Of a DNA stretch of 64,000 nucleotides, positions 49,701-60,442 are shown one piece after another. How positions within the stretch are numbered: position 1 is the first letter of the stretch; each line of letters starts with the position of its first letter. The notes below the pieces were generated by a model. It ran no database searches. It was not told where the DNA came from and saw nothing but the letters and a program-made list of their open reading frames with translations. This DNA is from Fennellomyces sp. T-0311 (lineage: Eukaryota > Mucoromycota > Mucoromycetes > Mucorales > Lichtheimiaceae). The translations under genes were made by a program, and so were the position numbers. The DNA is taken from NCBI GenBank assembly GCA_025266875.1, contig JALLLT010000003.1, forward strand, positions 868,001-932,000. Reading direction: 5' to 3'.

Positions 49701-50616
49701 ATTTTTTTGGAGGTATTATATCAACACCGATGATGTAACTAGCAACCTTACGCATGCAAGTAATGTCTAAGCACGAACATCAGAATCCAAGCTACCTCAT
49801 ATACCTTCACACCCCATCCAATACAGCCATTATTCAGAGAATTATAGCAAAAGTAGGAGAGAATTGTTATACTACAGACATTATTCAACTACAGACTTAT
49901 TTAAGGACCTAATTCACCATATAGCTCAAAGGTCATTAAATTCCACCGCCGTATGGATAAGTCTCAATACGGATAGTTCCCTTCCGGAAACTATTATAAT
50001 ATCAACTATTCGAGTAGACCATTTTTATTCTATCTTAACCCTACAATAGCGTTACATAAGTGTAAAAGTAAATAGTAGAGGTAGTTCATATACGCTCGTG
50101 TAGCATATTCGTACGTTTAGTATTATATGACCGTATGTTGACGGATATACTATGGTAATAATAATATTTTAATATTGTTCATCCAGTGAACCTTCAGGTG
50201 TAGTGACTCTAACCATTCAACTTTGAAATATTCAAGAATAGGTAAGTGTCAAATGTACGCAGATAACAACCGGTTTTGGAATTCAAGGTAACTTCCCTGA
50301 GGTATTCTTGATCTGTACTACTAGGCACGTTCATGCCGGAAAAGAATAACATATACAATTTAGATATTGTTCCTTTTTCCGCCAAATCTTGACGTTGCAG
50401 CTACCACGCGCCATTTCGTCTTTTCGACTTAAAAATGCATACATAAAAACTTATGAGCGCGTATGATATTATTTTTTGTAACATATTATAGTCATCACGT
50501 TTATTAGAACGAATCGACTTCCTCGACGGAGCCTACACCAAGAATAACAAGACCCATAAAATTTTAGAGTATATATTATACATAGGTGCAATGCTTACTT
50601 CACGGTGAATTCTTCT
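49701..50616. other. AT-rich spacer
   Basis: No protein-like frame, RNA gene or repeat recognised between the OTU-like relic and methyltransferase copy 2. Confidence 0.45.
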
Positions 50617-51765
50617 CTAGTTGCTACTTGCACCAAAAGGCTTTTGGGCAGAATAACGATACACAAGCATAAAGACATTGTTTTTCGCACACTCCTCTCT
50701 GATCTCAGATAAACGATTTTCAAAAGCTACGGGGTCTTCAAGTTCTGGGGAGCGTTTGACAATAGCAGGCCGAAATTGCCGGCTAAAAATTTGCATTACA
50801 TTCTCACACCTATTATGAATAATTGAGATAAAAGCTAAGATTAGTAGAAGCAGTACTTTACCAAAATTGACCGTCAGGTCCGCCGTGAGCCATAGGAAAT
50901 AACATTGGTCTCGGTGTAACATCAATAACCCCAGCATTCATCAAGTAAGCTTCTAATTCTCTTCCAAGTGAAAATCTGATTCCATCTTCACTTCCACGGT
51001 CATTAACTACAGTACCATTAGATTCAAAGTAGAATTAGCGGGAGATCAGGTACTTACAACATTTATTCAGAACCGCTAATTTTGGACCACAGTTGATAAT
51101 GTCCATTATAACAAACTCAGTTAGTTCGATCCATCCACCTGGTTTAAGTATGCGCAGCATTTCCGTCAATAGTGAAGGCCAGCTTTTAGCAGGTATACCG
51201 GCGGTAAGAAATTGCTGGTGAATGAAGTCAAAATAATTATCAGGGAACGGCATCGGTTCGAGTATGTTGTGCACTGAAAATTTACAATTGCTTGATTTGA
51301 TTGTGTTGTTATAAACTGGTTCAATGTCAACACCATAGAATGTTGATTGTGGATATTTCGCACTCATTTCCAATATCCAAACTCCAGGGCCTGTAGAAGA
51401 CAATATTAGTATTAGTTATTTATCATGGAATGATGTATCAAGGCATTGGGGTTACATACCACAGCCGGAGTCGAGGACGTTAATCCCCTTTTCAAGTTGC
51501 CCATGGATTGGACTGTCAAAGTAGCTACCGCTAACATTATTTATAACTCGGGCTTGCTCAATCAATCGTTCCATTTCTATAAGAAAAGGGCTTTAGCTCA
51601 GTAATGGTTTGTATACTCGAAAGCTGAAAGTATGTCATCGTAAGGGATACCTGTATGGTCATTGACGAGAAGATACTTATGTTGAGACAGCTCGCTGCTA
51701 GTCGTACAGGCCCCCTGCTCGACTGTACGTTTTTTCTGGGGTAAAATGCTTGATGCGGTTATCAT
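50617..51765 (-). CDS. class I SAM-dependent methyltransferase, copy 2
   Basis: Exons 51765..51651, 51576..51460, 51390..51058, 51006..50862 and 50809..50617 give 300 residues; four of the five exon lengths (117, 333, 145, 193) and the total equal copy 1, so the duplication is clear. Motif I (NVLDSGCGPGVWILEMS, about 71-87), STFYGVDI (93-100), NILEPMPFPDNYFDFIHQQ (119-137) and LRILKPGGWIELTEF (156-170) are intact. The canonical GCGPG of this copy is GCGPE in copy 1. The N-terminus differs in sequence but shares SILP-basic and QHKYxxVND strings. Substrate unknown. Confidence 0.83.
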
Positions 51766-53094
51766 ACGTGTCTTTAATTAATTGGATCTAGCACCTATGC
51801 TGGCTAAGCTTTTATAGATGCGTATGTAATTTTTACTGCAAATGTGGTTGGAAGGTGGGTACATCAAAAAGTTTTACGTATACATTATGCATAATGAGTA
51901 CTTTCCTGCAGCTTAATCCTAACGACGGTAATCACGGTAAATGTATAGTGGTCTTTCGCTTTTTACCAGTGCAGGAATCGACAACGTCGGACCTCCGCAT
52001 TTTTTAGGAAGTGTAAATAGTAGTAACAAAACATCATTTATAAAATTGTTGTGGCTTACAATCAATCTCGCCTTATAGAGGGAATATGGCCCGGCTAGTT
52101 GCATATTCATGCGTGTTGCATATTATCTAGTGATTTTCGTCCTAACATGATGTAAAGAAAACTGCACTTTTCCACACGGCAGTCAATAAACATGCGAACT
52201 ACGTACATATCAGGAGTTGCACTCTCTTGTTTTTGAAAACCTCGCCTTGCGCAACCGTTTTTACATATCAATCGACTGTATAGGTAATTATTTACTGCCG
52301 TACTCAAAGTAATAAAAGAAATTGGCGCAATAGCGGTATTTTTGTTACACATTTGCATTAATGAAGTCAACTTGAGATAAGAGCGAAGTATCGAGAATCG
52401 AAAAGAGACAATAGAAGTCAACGATCTTAAAATCGTAGTTTATTGTTGAAGAGTTCGCTCTATTTATATTGAATGCTTATCATGGGTGAGACTTCCTAAT
52501 ACCGATGTTATCCAAGGTTATATCATGACTATACTGTATATCCATTATGTATGTCATGTCGGGGTGTTATTGGAGAACGGGTGATGTCTATCGTTATGGT
52601 GACGGTCCGTAACGGATAATGATAAACCAGGTGATAGTTGTTGACACGCGTTCATGTTAATGGCTATGACGATATACCGCATATGGAAGATATGTCTGCA
52701 TGAGTGAGTATTACCAAAAAGGAAAGTGAGGTAACCGTTCCGAGATAATGATCGATCGCTGGACACAATGCAACCCTTTGAAATTATGCATCCATACATA
52801 GCAGCTCTGGCAATTGAAAATACATATTTTTCAGATACTAAATCCACATATCCGAGGCTTCTTAGTACCTTCAATGTCGTGCTTTAGGAGAAATGCCTTC
52901 GTTTGATTTCACTCTCAGGTATGCTGATCAACCTTCATCATGTACGTACATTGTTTTCACTACAACTTTTGTCACTAAAAGTGTTAGTTTAAATATTCGA
53001 AGTATAAAAGTCAAGTACGTATTTGGCAACTCAAACTTGCGAGTGTACGTGTTAAGTCAGGATAAGCAGGTACCTCCTGCATCATAGTGCAATC
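51766..53094. other. spacer upstream of methyltransferase copy 2
   Basis: About 1.3 kb without a recognisable gene. The open frame at 52893-53087 has no similarity I can name. The right end borders the third methyltransferase relic. Confidence 0.45.
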
Positions 53095-53330
53095 AATTGG
53101 CACAAATCATGTTGACTTATTTGATAACACTCCATGCTTGCATATGCTCAGCATTTCAGTCAGTAGCGAATGCCACCTTTTGACTGGTATGTTGACTGTA
53201 AAAAGCTAATTGAAGACTTAAATAATTATGTTGGGATGATATCGATTTAGGTACTATGCTCTGCAAAAATAATCTATTATTGCTCGGTTCAATTGTATCG
53301 TTAAAAAAAGGCCAATATCATCATCATCGC
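53095..53330 (-). pseudogene. relic of a third methyltransferase copy (exon 3 only)
   Basis: Nucleotides at about 53110-53325 run parallel to exon 3 of copy 2 (51120-51340): for example atgctcagcatttcagtcagta against atgcgcagcatttccgtcaata (shown as positions 53143-53164), then ctggtatgttgactgtaaaaagc against caggtataccggcggtaagaaat-type sequence, and ttgctcggttcaattgtatcgtt against the same place in copy 2. The frame is destroyed by indels. Other exons were not found, so this is a fragment in the same orientation as the intact copies. Confidence 0.7.
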
Positions 53331-53347
53331 ATGAAAAATTTGCGTTT

Positions 53348-55228
53348 TTATTCATCATAAGAATCCTGCGGGTACTCAACTAACGTAAAAGGATATTCCA
53401 GAATCACTGTTATTTCATTTAACCCGTGCTCCCATCGTCCTATATCGACGACTTGCAACACAGGACACGCCGTGATATTTCTCACTGCGGCAGCTGTCAA
53501 CCCTATACCATGGATTCCCAGATAAATCAATCGGGGCAAGTTTCCAAGCAATTTCGTAAATATTCGAATATCAGCCGCGGTAACATCATCATGGACCCAA
53601 TTGATAGTTAGAGAAGTTCAAGCTTCGTATGCGAGCAGCAGCATGCAGGGCATCTGCATTCGTACTCATACATGCTAAAAATCGCAAGCATTGACAGGAC
53701 AGCAGCTCGCTTTTTTGCTATGAATAAGTGCAGTAAGTCGATGAATGCTACATTGTGGATATCGATCGCCCGCAGTTTGAGCTTTTGTACGCTTTCCATC
53801 GTTGAGGTATCATGATAGGCTTTGTTTGGTAGAATGGATTCGTTGCCATTTAGAAATAGATCCTCCAAATTGCGACATCCAAGAAGAATGCTTGGAAGGT
53901 GGTGCACGATGGATGGGTTATAAAAGATATCGATATGGAGATAGCTCATGTTGACTGCTAGAAAGGATGATAAAGCTGTCCAGTTTTCAGGTGAGCTATT
54001 TGTTGGCGAGAGATGTAAAGCTTTCAGTGAATGAGTACTTCTTTCCAGTCGTACTGCCAATGGTTGAATTGTACTTATGCCACGCAGGATCAAGCGTTGG
54101 AGACCTTCACCTGCAGATATCTTTGAGTACGAAAGATGCTTGTAAAGGTCATCAAATCGGGGACTGTGCATGATGAATGTTGATAACGCTGGACACTTAT
54201 GTTCGATGACGGACAAAATGTCACCGTCACTTGGCTTCCATCGCAAAAACGTAGCTGCGGGGAGTGATACAGGATTGGAACAATGATCGACATCTCGATT
54301 GACAATCCTTCCAAATCGATCCGCCCCAAGAAAGTGGGGCGGAAACCCTAAAAATGGTCAGGAACATCTCTGAAAGAACTTACATGACATTTCAAAACGG
54401 TAAGACGCTTGCATAGAGTTAGTGTACTTTTCAACATGATGGTAATGTTTGCAGGATGACCGATATAACCGATGCGTCGAACATACTCGAGCCGAAACTC
54501 TGTCACAGTTTCCGAAACGTAATGTAAAGCACCGAGGATGACCTCCCCAAAGTCAGTCAAACGATATTGCGAAGCTGCTGATGCCAGCCAAACATGAAGT
54601 GTTAGATTTATCATGGAACAGTGCGAGATAGGAAGCACAAAAACACATACATATATCCCGTATTCTCAAGGAATAAAGTCGGTAGAAATCATGCGTTCTG
54701 AATAGTTTCAAGACACGCTGCCATTTTGCTCGAATGAGTGGCCAAACCCAATTTCTCAACATGATGTGTTACCAATGACAACGTTCTCAGCTCCAACAAG
54801 TGCGGATGAACATCGTGAGCGCTCATGTAGCGTCAAGGCACGCGACAGTCCAGTATACGGTAGCGCCAACTGCGACTAACATGGACGCATGCAACCGCGT
54901 CTACTTTGGATAGGTGAGACAGGATATCACATAAAACATCGCATGGGCAATGTGTGATAAAGTCGGCTCGGGTATCCAAACGTGCTTCTGCTTCGGCTCG
55001 TAGCATCTGGAGCAAAAGATATCGTGCGCTGTACGATTTAATAACACGTAGTCCGTCACTGAAGGCACGAATGGCAGGAATGCAATGTGCTTGCAACAAG
55101 TAGAGTTTTCCAAGGTAAAGATATCTGTTAGGATCCTTATATGGCAACAGCTGAGCAACTTGAAAGTCAAGCGAAAGATCTCCTTGCTTCTTCCAGGCAG
55201 GAACAAGTGTGTTATACTCCTCTGTCAT
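53348..55228 (-). pseudogene. TPR-like / F-box / LRR family member, broken
   Basis: The minus strand carries the family order: a TPR-like part (LYLGKLYLLQAHCIPAIRAF), an F-box (DTRADFITHCPCDVLCDIL ... DCRVP), then LRR segments to DVTAADIRIFTKLLGNLPRL and the end at 53348. It is interrupted. A TGA (54833-54835) stands where all intact members have the Trp of the F-box end PxPW. The LRR part is split between frames near 54350, with another break near 53608. Intact members keep a single frame after one intron. The start used here (55228) is the first ATG of the open N-terminal part. Confidence 0.75.
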
Positions 55229-55440
55229 TTTTCCGCGGGCAGAGAAGTGGGGATCGAAGTAAAAGAAGCGGTGTTACTGTTTGTACAAAGGAAAGAAAGT
55301 AACCCGCTTTTGATATGATGCTGAGAGGGCACTCTATTGTGTGCTGGCTACTCAATTACACGATGAAGGCGCGTCGAAAATCAATTTCGGTGTAACTAAA
55401 ACGCCGAGTTGTCTTCGCCTTTAATAATCGCGCCTTGACC

Positions 55441-57241
55441 ATGAATTTGCAACTGTTAGGTATGTCGTGGATCAAAAGCAATTCCCACTATTTGGTTCCA
55501 TCAAGCTAAAGGTCTGAAGATCCGTGGGAACAGGAGTACCCTCAAATCATTGAAGAAACACTTGAAGATGGGTTTGTGTTGAACTGCAAATTCAATCGAC
55601 GCGGAACATTACTGGCGGCAGGGTGTCAGAACGGACGATGTCTCGTGTGGGACTTTGATACCAAGGGTATTGCACGGAATCTTGCCGGACATATCAAACC
55701 GGTAGCCAGTGTGAGGTGAATGTTTGACGAGAAAGAAAAAAAAGAGAGAGAGACGGCTGTTACTGACCTGAACCAAAACAGCTGGTCTCGCAATGGTAGA
55801 TATCTTTTATCGGCTTCGAAAGACTGGACATGCGTTGTATGGGATCTTATTACGGGCGAAAAATATATGCGCGTACGATTTACCAGCGCGCTCATGATGG
55901 CCCAAATGCATCCCAAAAACAAGTATGGCAGGGTGTTATTGATTAATTGATTGTAGCTGACCAGAAACATGCAGCTTTTTGTTTGTTGCCGCGCTGCATC
56001 AAAACAATCCCGTCGTGGTCGACGTGTCCGAAGGCAAAACCAAAATCACGAAACTGGCCGTGGATCCAGACTATGAAAATGGAAAGTAAGTGCTTGGCAC
56101 TGCGCGTCTCTGTTTACCTGAAATTCACATGGATCAGGTATTTTGTATCAGCCGTGTCGTGGAACAAGACCGGGAGTCGGATCTACGCAGGGACGTCCAA
56201 GGGCCATCTTTACATTATCGACGGGGAAACGTACGAGGTATGGATCATGGAAAGATAGGGTTTCTCTGTGTAACTCACGATCCATGTAGACGGTGTACTC
56301 GGTTCGTGTCACCAGCACCACGATCAAGGATATCCAGTGGAGTCGCAATGGAAAGTAAGTGCTCCAAGAGCCAGTGAAGCATGTTGTGTTTACTGGGTGT
56401 TTGCAGGGACATTCTGATCAATGCCAACGATCGAGTCATGCGATACTATCGATTGGAAGATCACGATGGCACTCCTACGCTGAAAAACAAGTTTCAAGAT
56501 CTAGTGAATCGGATCCAATGGAACAGCGCGTGCTTCAGTGCGGATGGCGAGTTTGTTATTGGAGGTAGCAGCGAGCATGTGGTGTTTCAGATCTCGGTAA
56601 CTAAATCAGGAACAATGAAGGTTCGGGACACAAGGCTGAGCACAATATATACATATGGGACAAAAACATTGGCAACTTGGTCAAGATCTTGGAGGGCCCA
56701 AAGGAGCCGCTGGATGATTTATCGGTTCGTGTTTATCATCTCGTGGCGATCCTCGACTGATAGCGTTCTTTTAGTGGCATCCTATCCGTCCGGTGATAGC
56801 TTCTGTGAGCAGTTATGGCAACATTTATCTGTGGACCACCAAGCATGAAGAGAACTGGAGTGCGTTTGCGCCGGACTTTACCGAGCTCGAGGAGAATTTA
56901 GAATACGAGGAACAGGAAGACGAGTTTGATGTGGTAATGCAGGTGTTCATGCGGGGGATCGGGCAGCTTTCTAAGCACATTATACAGGTACCTGCGGAGG
57001 AGGTGTCTCGTCGGAAAGAGGATGATGAGGATATCATTGTTGATGTCACGACGGTTGAGAACGTGCAAGCGTTTGTCGACTCCGATGACGAGGAGATGGA
57101 TAATTATGCCGACGAGGTGTACTATCTGCCTCCGATCGCCGACGATATCAAAGAGGAACTCGCGGCGGATGATGGAGACGATCGGAAGGACGATGGATCA
57201 ATAGATCCGGTAGACCAAGAAATGAGGGATCTTGCGCCGTA
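55441..57241 (+). CDS. SWD1: SWD1/RBBP5-type WD40 subunit of the Set1/COMPASS histone H3K4 methyltransferase
   Basis: A core scaffold of COMPASS, which methylates histone H3 lysine 4 in the nucleus. Ten exons (55441..55454, 55512..55715, 55782..55922, 55975..56085, 56138..56236, 56290..56353, 56407..56578, 56641..56724, 56775..56933, 56988..57241) give about 433 residues, near yeast Swd1 (426). The family strings LLAAGCQNGRCLVWDFDT, SASKDWTCVVWDL, KFQDLVNRIQWN, HNIYIWDKNIGNLVKILEG, WHPIRPVIASVSS and ENWSAFAPDFTELEENLEYE are all present, and the C-terminus is acidic as in RBBP5. The first exon starts MNLQL; its donor is uncertain (CT/gttagg at 55454 or AT/gtcgtg at 55460, both in frame). The intron at 56934..56987 is a multiple of three without a stop, so it could be retained. 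Identification is secure. Confidence 0.92.
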
Positions 57242-57287
57242 GCACGACTTGGTCGATGATCAGCAATAGCACGTCTGAGTATATACC

Positions 57288-57302
57288 CACACACACACAC
57301 AC
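57288..57302. repeat. short CA microsatellite
   Basis: A (CA)n tract in the SWD1 3' flank, shared with the 3' side of the convergent PQ-loop gene. Confidence 0.7.
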
Positions 57303-57477
57303 TCACTCGCCAGTCTGTTATTTTGAATCCATGCCCAGGATGAATGCTTTTTTATGAGATGTTGTATGGTACTGCTTGAATATCTTAAAGGCGAATGCAT
57401 GCAAAAAAAGTCTAATGCCTTGTTGAAGAAACGGAAATAAAACGGATGAATGTATAAGATAATGGTTATTGGTATCC

Positions 57478-58519
57478 CTATGCGGCCGGATTACGAGCAA
57501 CGCGGTACGTGTAGAATTGGAAGAAGATCTAAAGCGGCGCCAAACTCAGTCTATCGCACACGCCTGACAGAAAGCTGCACACTTACGGTAAAATCGAAAA
57601 ACAATGTGCCGCCGCTGCCGAGCAGCCATGGAAAGTTTGTAAGCAAGTAGGTGCGGTCTGTTGACTTTAAGAAAATAGACTACAGAATCCGCGTTAGCCA
57701 TCCCCCTCCTCCTTTTTTTCCCAAAGATGAGAACTTACCACACAATAGGTCACATTGCCAGCGACACTAAACACAAACATCCATAAACTCAAACCCTCGA
57801 CGCTTTCGGTTCTAAAGTTTTGCATGATCTGTGGGACGCGGCTGCAGCAATACAGCAGAGCACTCGCATAGCCAAGGACCTGGGGGAGCACATGCAGATG
57901 GCGGACATCGGCCTTCTCATCCATTCCGAAAAAGTAATACGCAGACCCCACGACCAACAGCGTAGATAAGAGAATGCTGAGAAAGGCAAAGATGCGGATC
58001 GTGCGTCGGGTTCTCATGGGGTCCTTGACTCTTATCGTTTCTGAGACCACCACGTCGTCGTCCAGCAACCGCGTGCTTTCGTCCGCCAGCCCTTTCCGGC
58101 CCTCGTAGGCATAGCGATAGTATAGCACCTGGCCCATCAGCAACGTGTCTGCAAACAAATAGTACAATGCAACAAGGAGCTTTTTTTTTGTATCGGGCTT
58201 TGTTAGATCGGGATTGTTGACCTTTTTAGCTCCCAACTTATTACCATGGTGACAAGTAGATCTTCGAGGAAAACACCAACAAGATTAAACACATCGCCAA
58301 AGATCCACAACAGTAGGAACGTGACAGACACGCCGTCCGTGTTTTTGCGTACAAAGTTTTCCCATAGTTGTCTTGTTCAACCGCTGTCAGTTTTTTCGGC
58401 CCTTATGCAAAGAAAGACGGAACTTACGGAGTGAATACTACGAACCAACAAGCGATACTGGCATAACCAAAGATATATGCCCATAGCTCTTTGTCGGCAA
58501 GTAGATCAAGGAATGACAT
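57478..58519 (-). CDS. PQ-loop vacuolar/lysosomal cationic amino-acid exporter (Ypq/PQLC2-type)
   Basis: A seven-helix membrane protein of the vacuole. Exons 58519..58428, 58371..58245, 58179..57739, 57664..57587 and 57528..57478 give 262 residues. The two PQ-loops are clear: FVVFTPQLWENFVRKNTDGVS in exons 1-2 and CSRVPQIMQNFRTESVEGLS in exon 3, linked by a polar loop. The exon 3 frame runs on to a stop at 57694, but a good donor (gtaagt at 57738) splices to two further exons that supply helices 6-7 (WLLGSGGTLFFDFT, IFFQFYTYRV), as the family requires. Relatives export lysine and arginine or cystine from the vacuole. It is tandem with APC10, 172 bp apart. Confidence 0.88.
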
Positions 58520-58691
58520 TGCCGATCGTCGGGTTTCAAGGGAAGGGAGAAAGAAGGTGGAAAGAAAGAAAGAGTGCGTTTCGAACACAACTGAGTTTAT
58601 TGTTATCCGACTTTTTTTTTCCTTGCAGAATTTGTACGCTAGAATGATGCTGCCCCTTCCTCTCGGCCCCTATCTTTGGGAACGCACCCTG

Positions 58692-59772
58692 CTACCGAAG
58701 GCCTTTATTGAATATGCGGGTAGATGGACCCTCGCTGCTCGTCTCTGGCAGCCGCTGCTGCTGTTGCTGGAGGTAGGATCTGTTTCACAGAATCAAAAGG
58801 TTAGTCATACTGAGTTTGGTGGGTTTGAATAGCGTGGTAAACTTTACGGAAGCACAGAATAGACTTTGACTTGACGAATATGTGTATCTCGACCGTTCAG
58901 ATGGGTGTTCAGTACTGCGATCTGCAGTCGGAACACTCGCACAGGTTCACTGACATAAGCTACATTAAGCTACATGGTCCGCACGCAACCACGTAAAACA
59001 TACCCTGTCGCTGCACACAAATCGGCATTCTGCCAGCCCACCGTTTCAGGGCACTCCAATGCCGTTACTTCCTGCGTTTCAATGTCAATCCCGTTTTCAA
59101 CACCGCCAGCTGGAAAAACCCACATGCAAATCACGGTATGTCGTTCCTCCTCGGATGGAGATGCTTTTCGGCGTGTAACTCTCGTCCTGCGTGTAATCTA
59201 TAAATATAGACACTTGCTGCTTCTGCTTGAGTCTACTGATTCGCTACTTGTTATTAGGCATACCTTGATAAAAGTCGCTTGATGGAAGAGCAAATCGACT
59301 GTGTGTGGGGCTTTAGGGTTAGGACAATCGGATCTATTCGGCATCGATATCAGCATCTTTTTCGGTTTCCAGTCCGTAAGAAGCTTTACTGCCAATAAGT
59401 CAACGGATTGTTGTCGCGCATCTTTTCGACTCCCCAGTCTGGTCTAAACGTCGACACGGACCAGATCGCTTCGTGATCTGCAATCTCGCGTCCTCCCGTT
59501 GCTTTTTGGTGATGATCCGGGTGTGTTTCTTCATAGACGCGTACTGCGCTTGTTTCACGAGCGCAATCACTCATGCGTCGTTCGTCATCCTCTGTGTCGT
59601 CGTCATCGCCAACGTCTTCAACACTGTCAGCATCGGAATCCATGTAACCTGAAACGGCATTCACTGATCGTTCAATGGTGTTGTCAGAGTCGGGCGATCC
59701 ACCTTCTTCGCCGCCACTGTGGAGTTCATCGGATAGGAAAAGGCTACTGTACTGAGGAATGTTGTCGGACAT
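58692..59772 (-). CDS. APC10/Doc1 subunit of the anaphase-promoting complex
   Basis: APC10 helps the APC/C ubiquitin ligase hold substrates so that cyclins and securin are destroyed. Exons 59772..59390, 59333..59264, 59216..59124, 59071..59004, 58949..58848 and 58779..58692 give 267 residues. The N-terminal 85 residues are acidic and low complexity. The DOC domain then reads [62 protein letters not shown], and [22 protein letters not shown] stop at 58843-58845 lies just past a donor; splicing at 58847 (branch site ACTAAC) adds a glutamine-rich end finishing in LR, which recalls the IR tail that docks to APC3. The intron at 59123..59072 was placed to restore HEVTALE...GW. Identification is secure; the last exon is inferred. 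Confidence 0.9.
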
Positions 59773-60442
59773 GAGGTACCGAGTGTTGCATGAGGAAACT
59801 TGCAGCAGGTCAAGCCTATTTCGATGTCGAACTCACACAGTCACTATCACCATTAGCAGCTTTTTTTTATGCGTGTCATCGTCGTACATTGGTTTAAAGA
59901 CAGCCATTTGGCATTACGAGTGAAGTTTGCCTTTAGTGAGTCGTCTTACTGTTCCTTTGTGCATGGTTCTGGATTTTAGTGATATAGGACCTGAGAGGAG
60001 AGCAAGTTTACGTCCTAGGATTGTGGATATGCCGGATCGAATAAGGCTGGATCTCGTGGCACATACACGAAGAAGACTAAAGAACAAAGATACCAGGTGC
60101 ATAAGGCCAAAATGACAATATACATAGCAAATGTCGGTCAGAATTGTGTACACTGCTTCGGCTCTCACAGTTCGGACAGGGATAACTCGATTGTGGCCAA
60201 AATAAGCATTGGCACAAGTACCTGATTTCAAAAAAAGAAATCGAGTAGCTTCTTATTTCCGAAGGTTGGTTGCAGAAGGCGATACTTCAGAGGATACCAA
60301 GGTAAAGTACACAGGCTCCATGAAGGAAGACTAGCGTAATGAGCCTCAACAAACCAGCGTTGGAAAAAGTGCGCAGTAAAATTATAATCGGGCCCAAAAG
60401 TAGTAAGCATGCAAAACTTACCGTTACTATGAATGTTGCCTG
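59773..60442. other. divergent upstream region, APC10 / F-box member 7
   Basis: 670 bp between start codons that face apart. Open frames here show no similarity. A T run near 59862 and AT-rich blocks are the only features. Probably both promoters. Confidence 0.45.
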
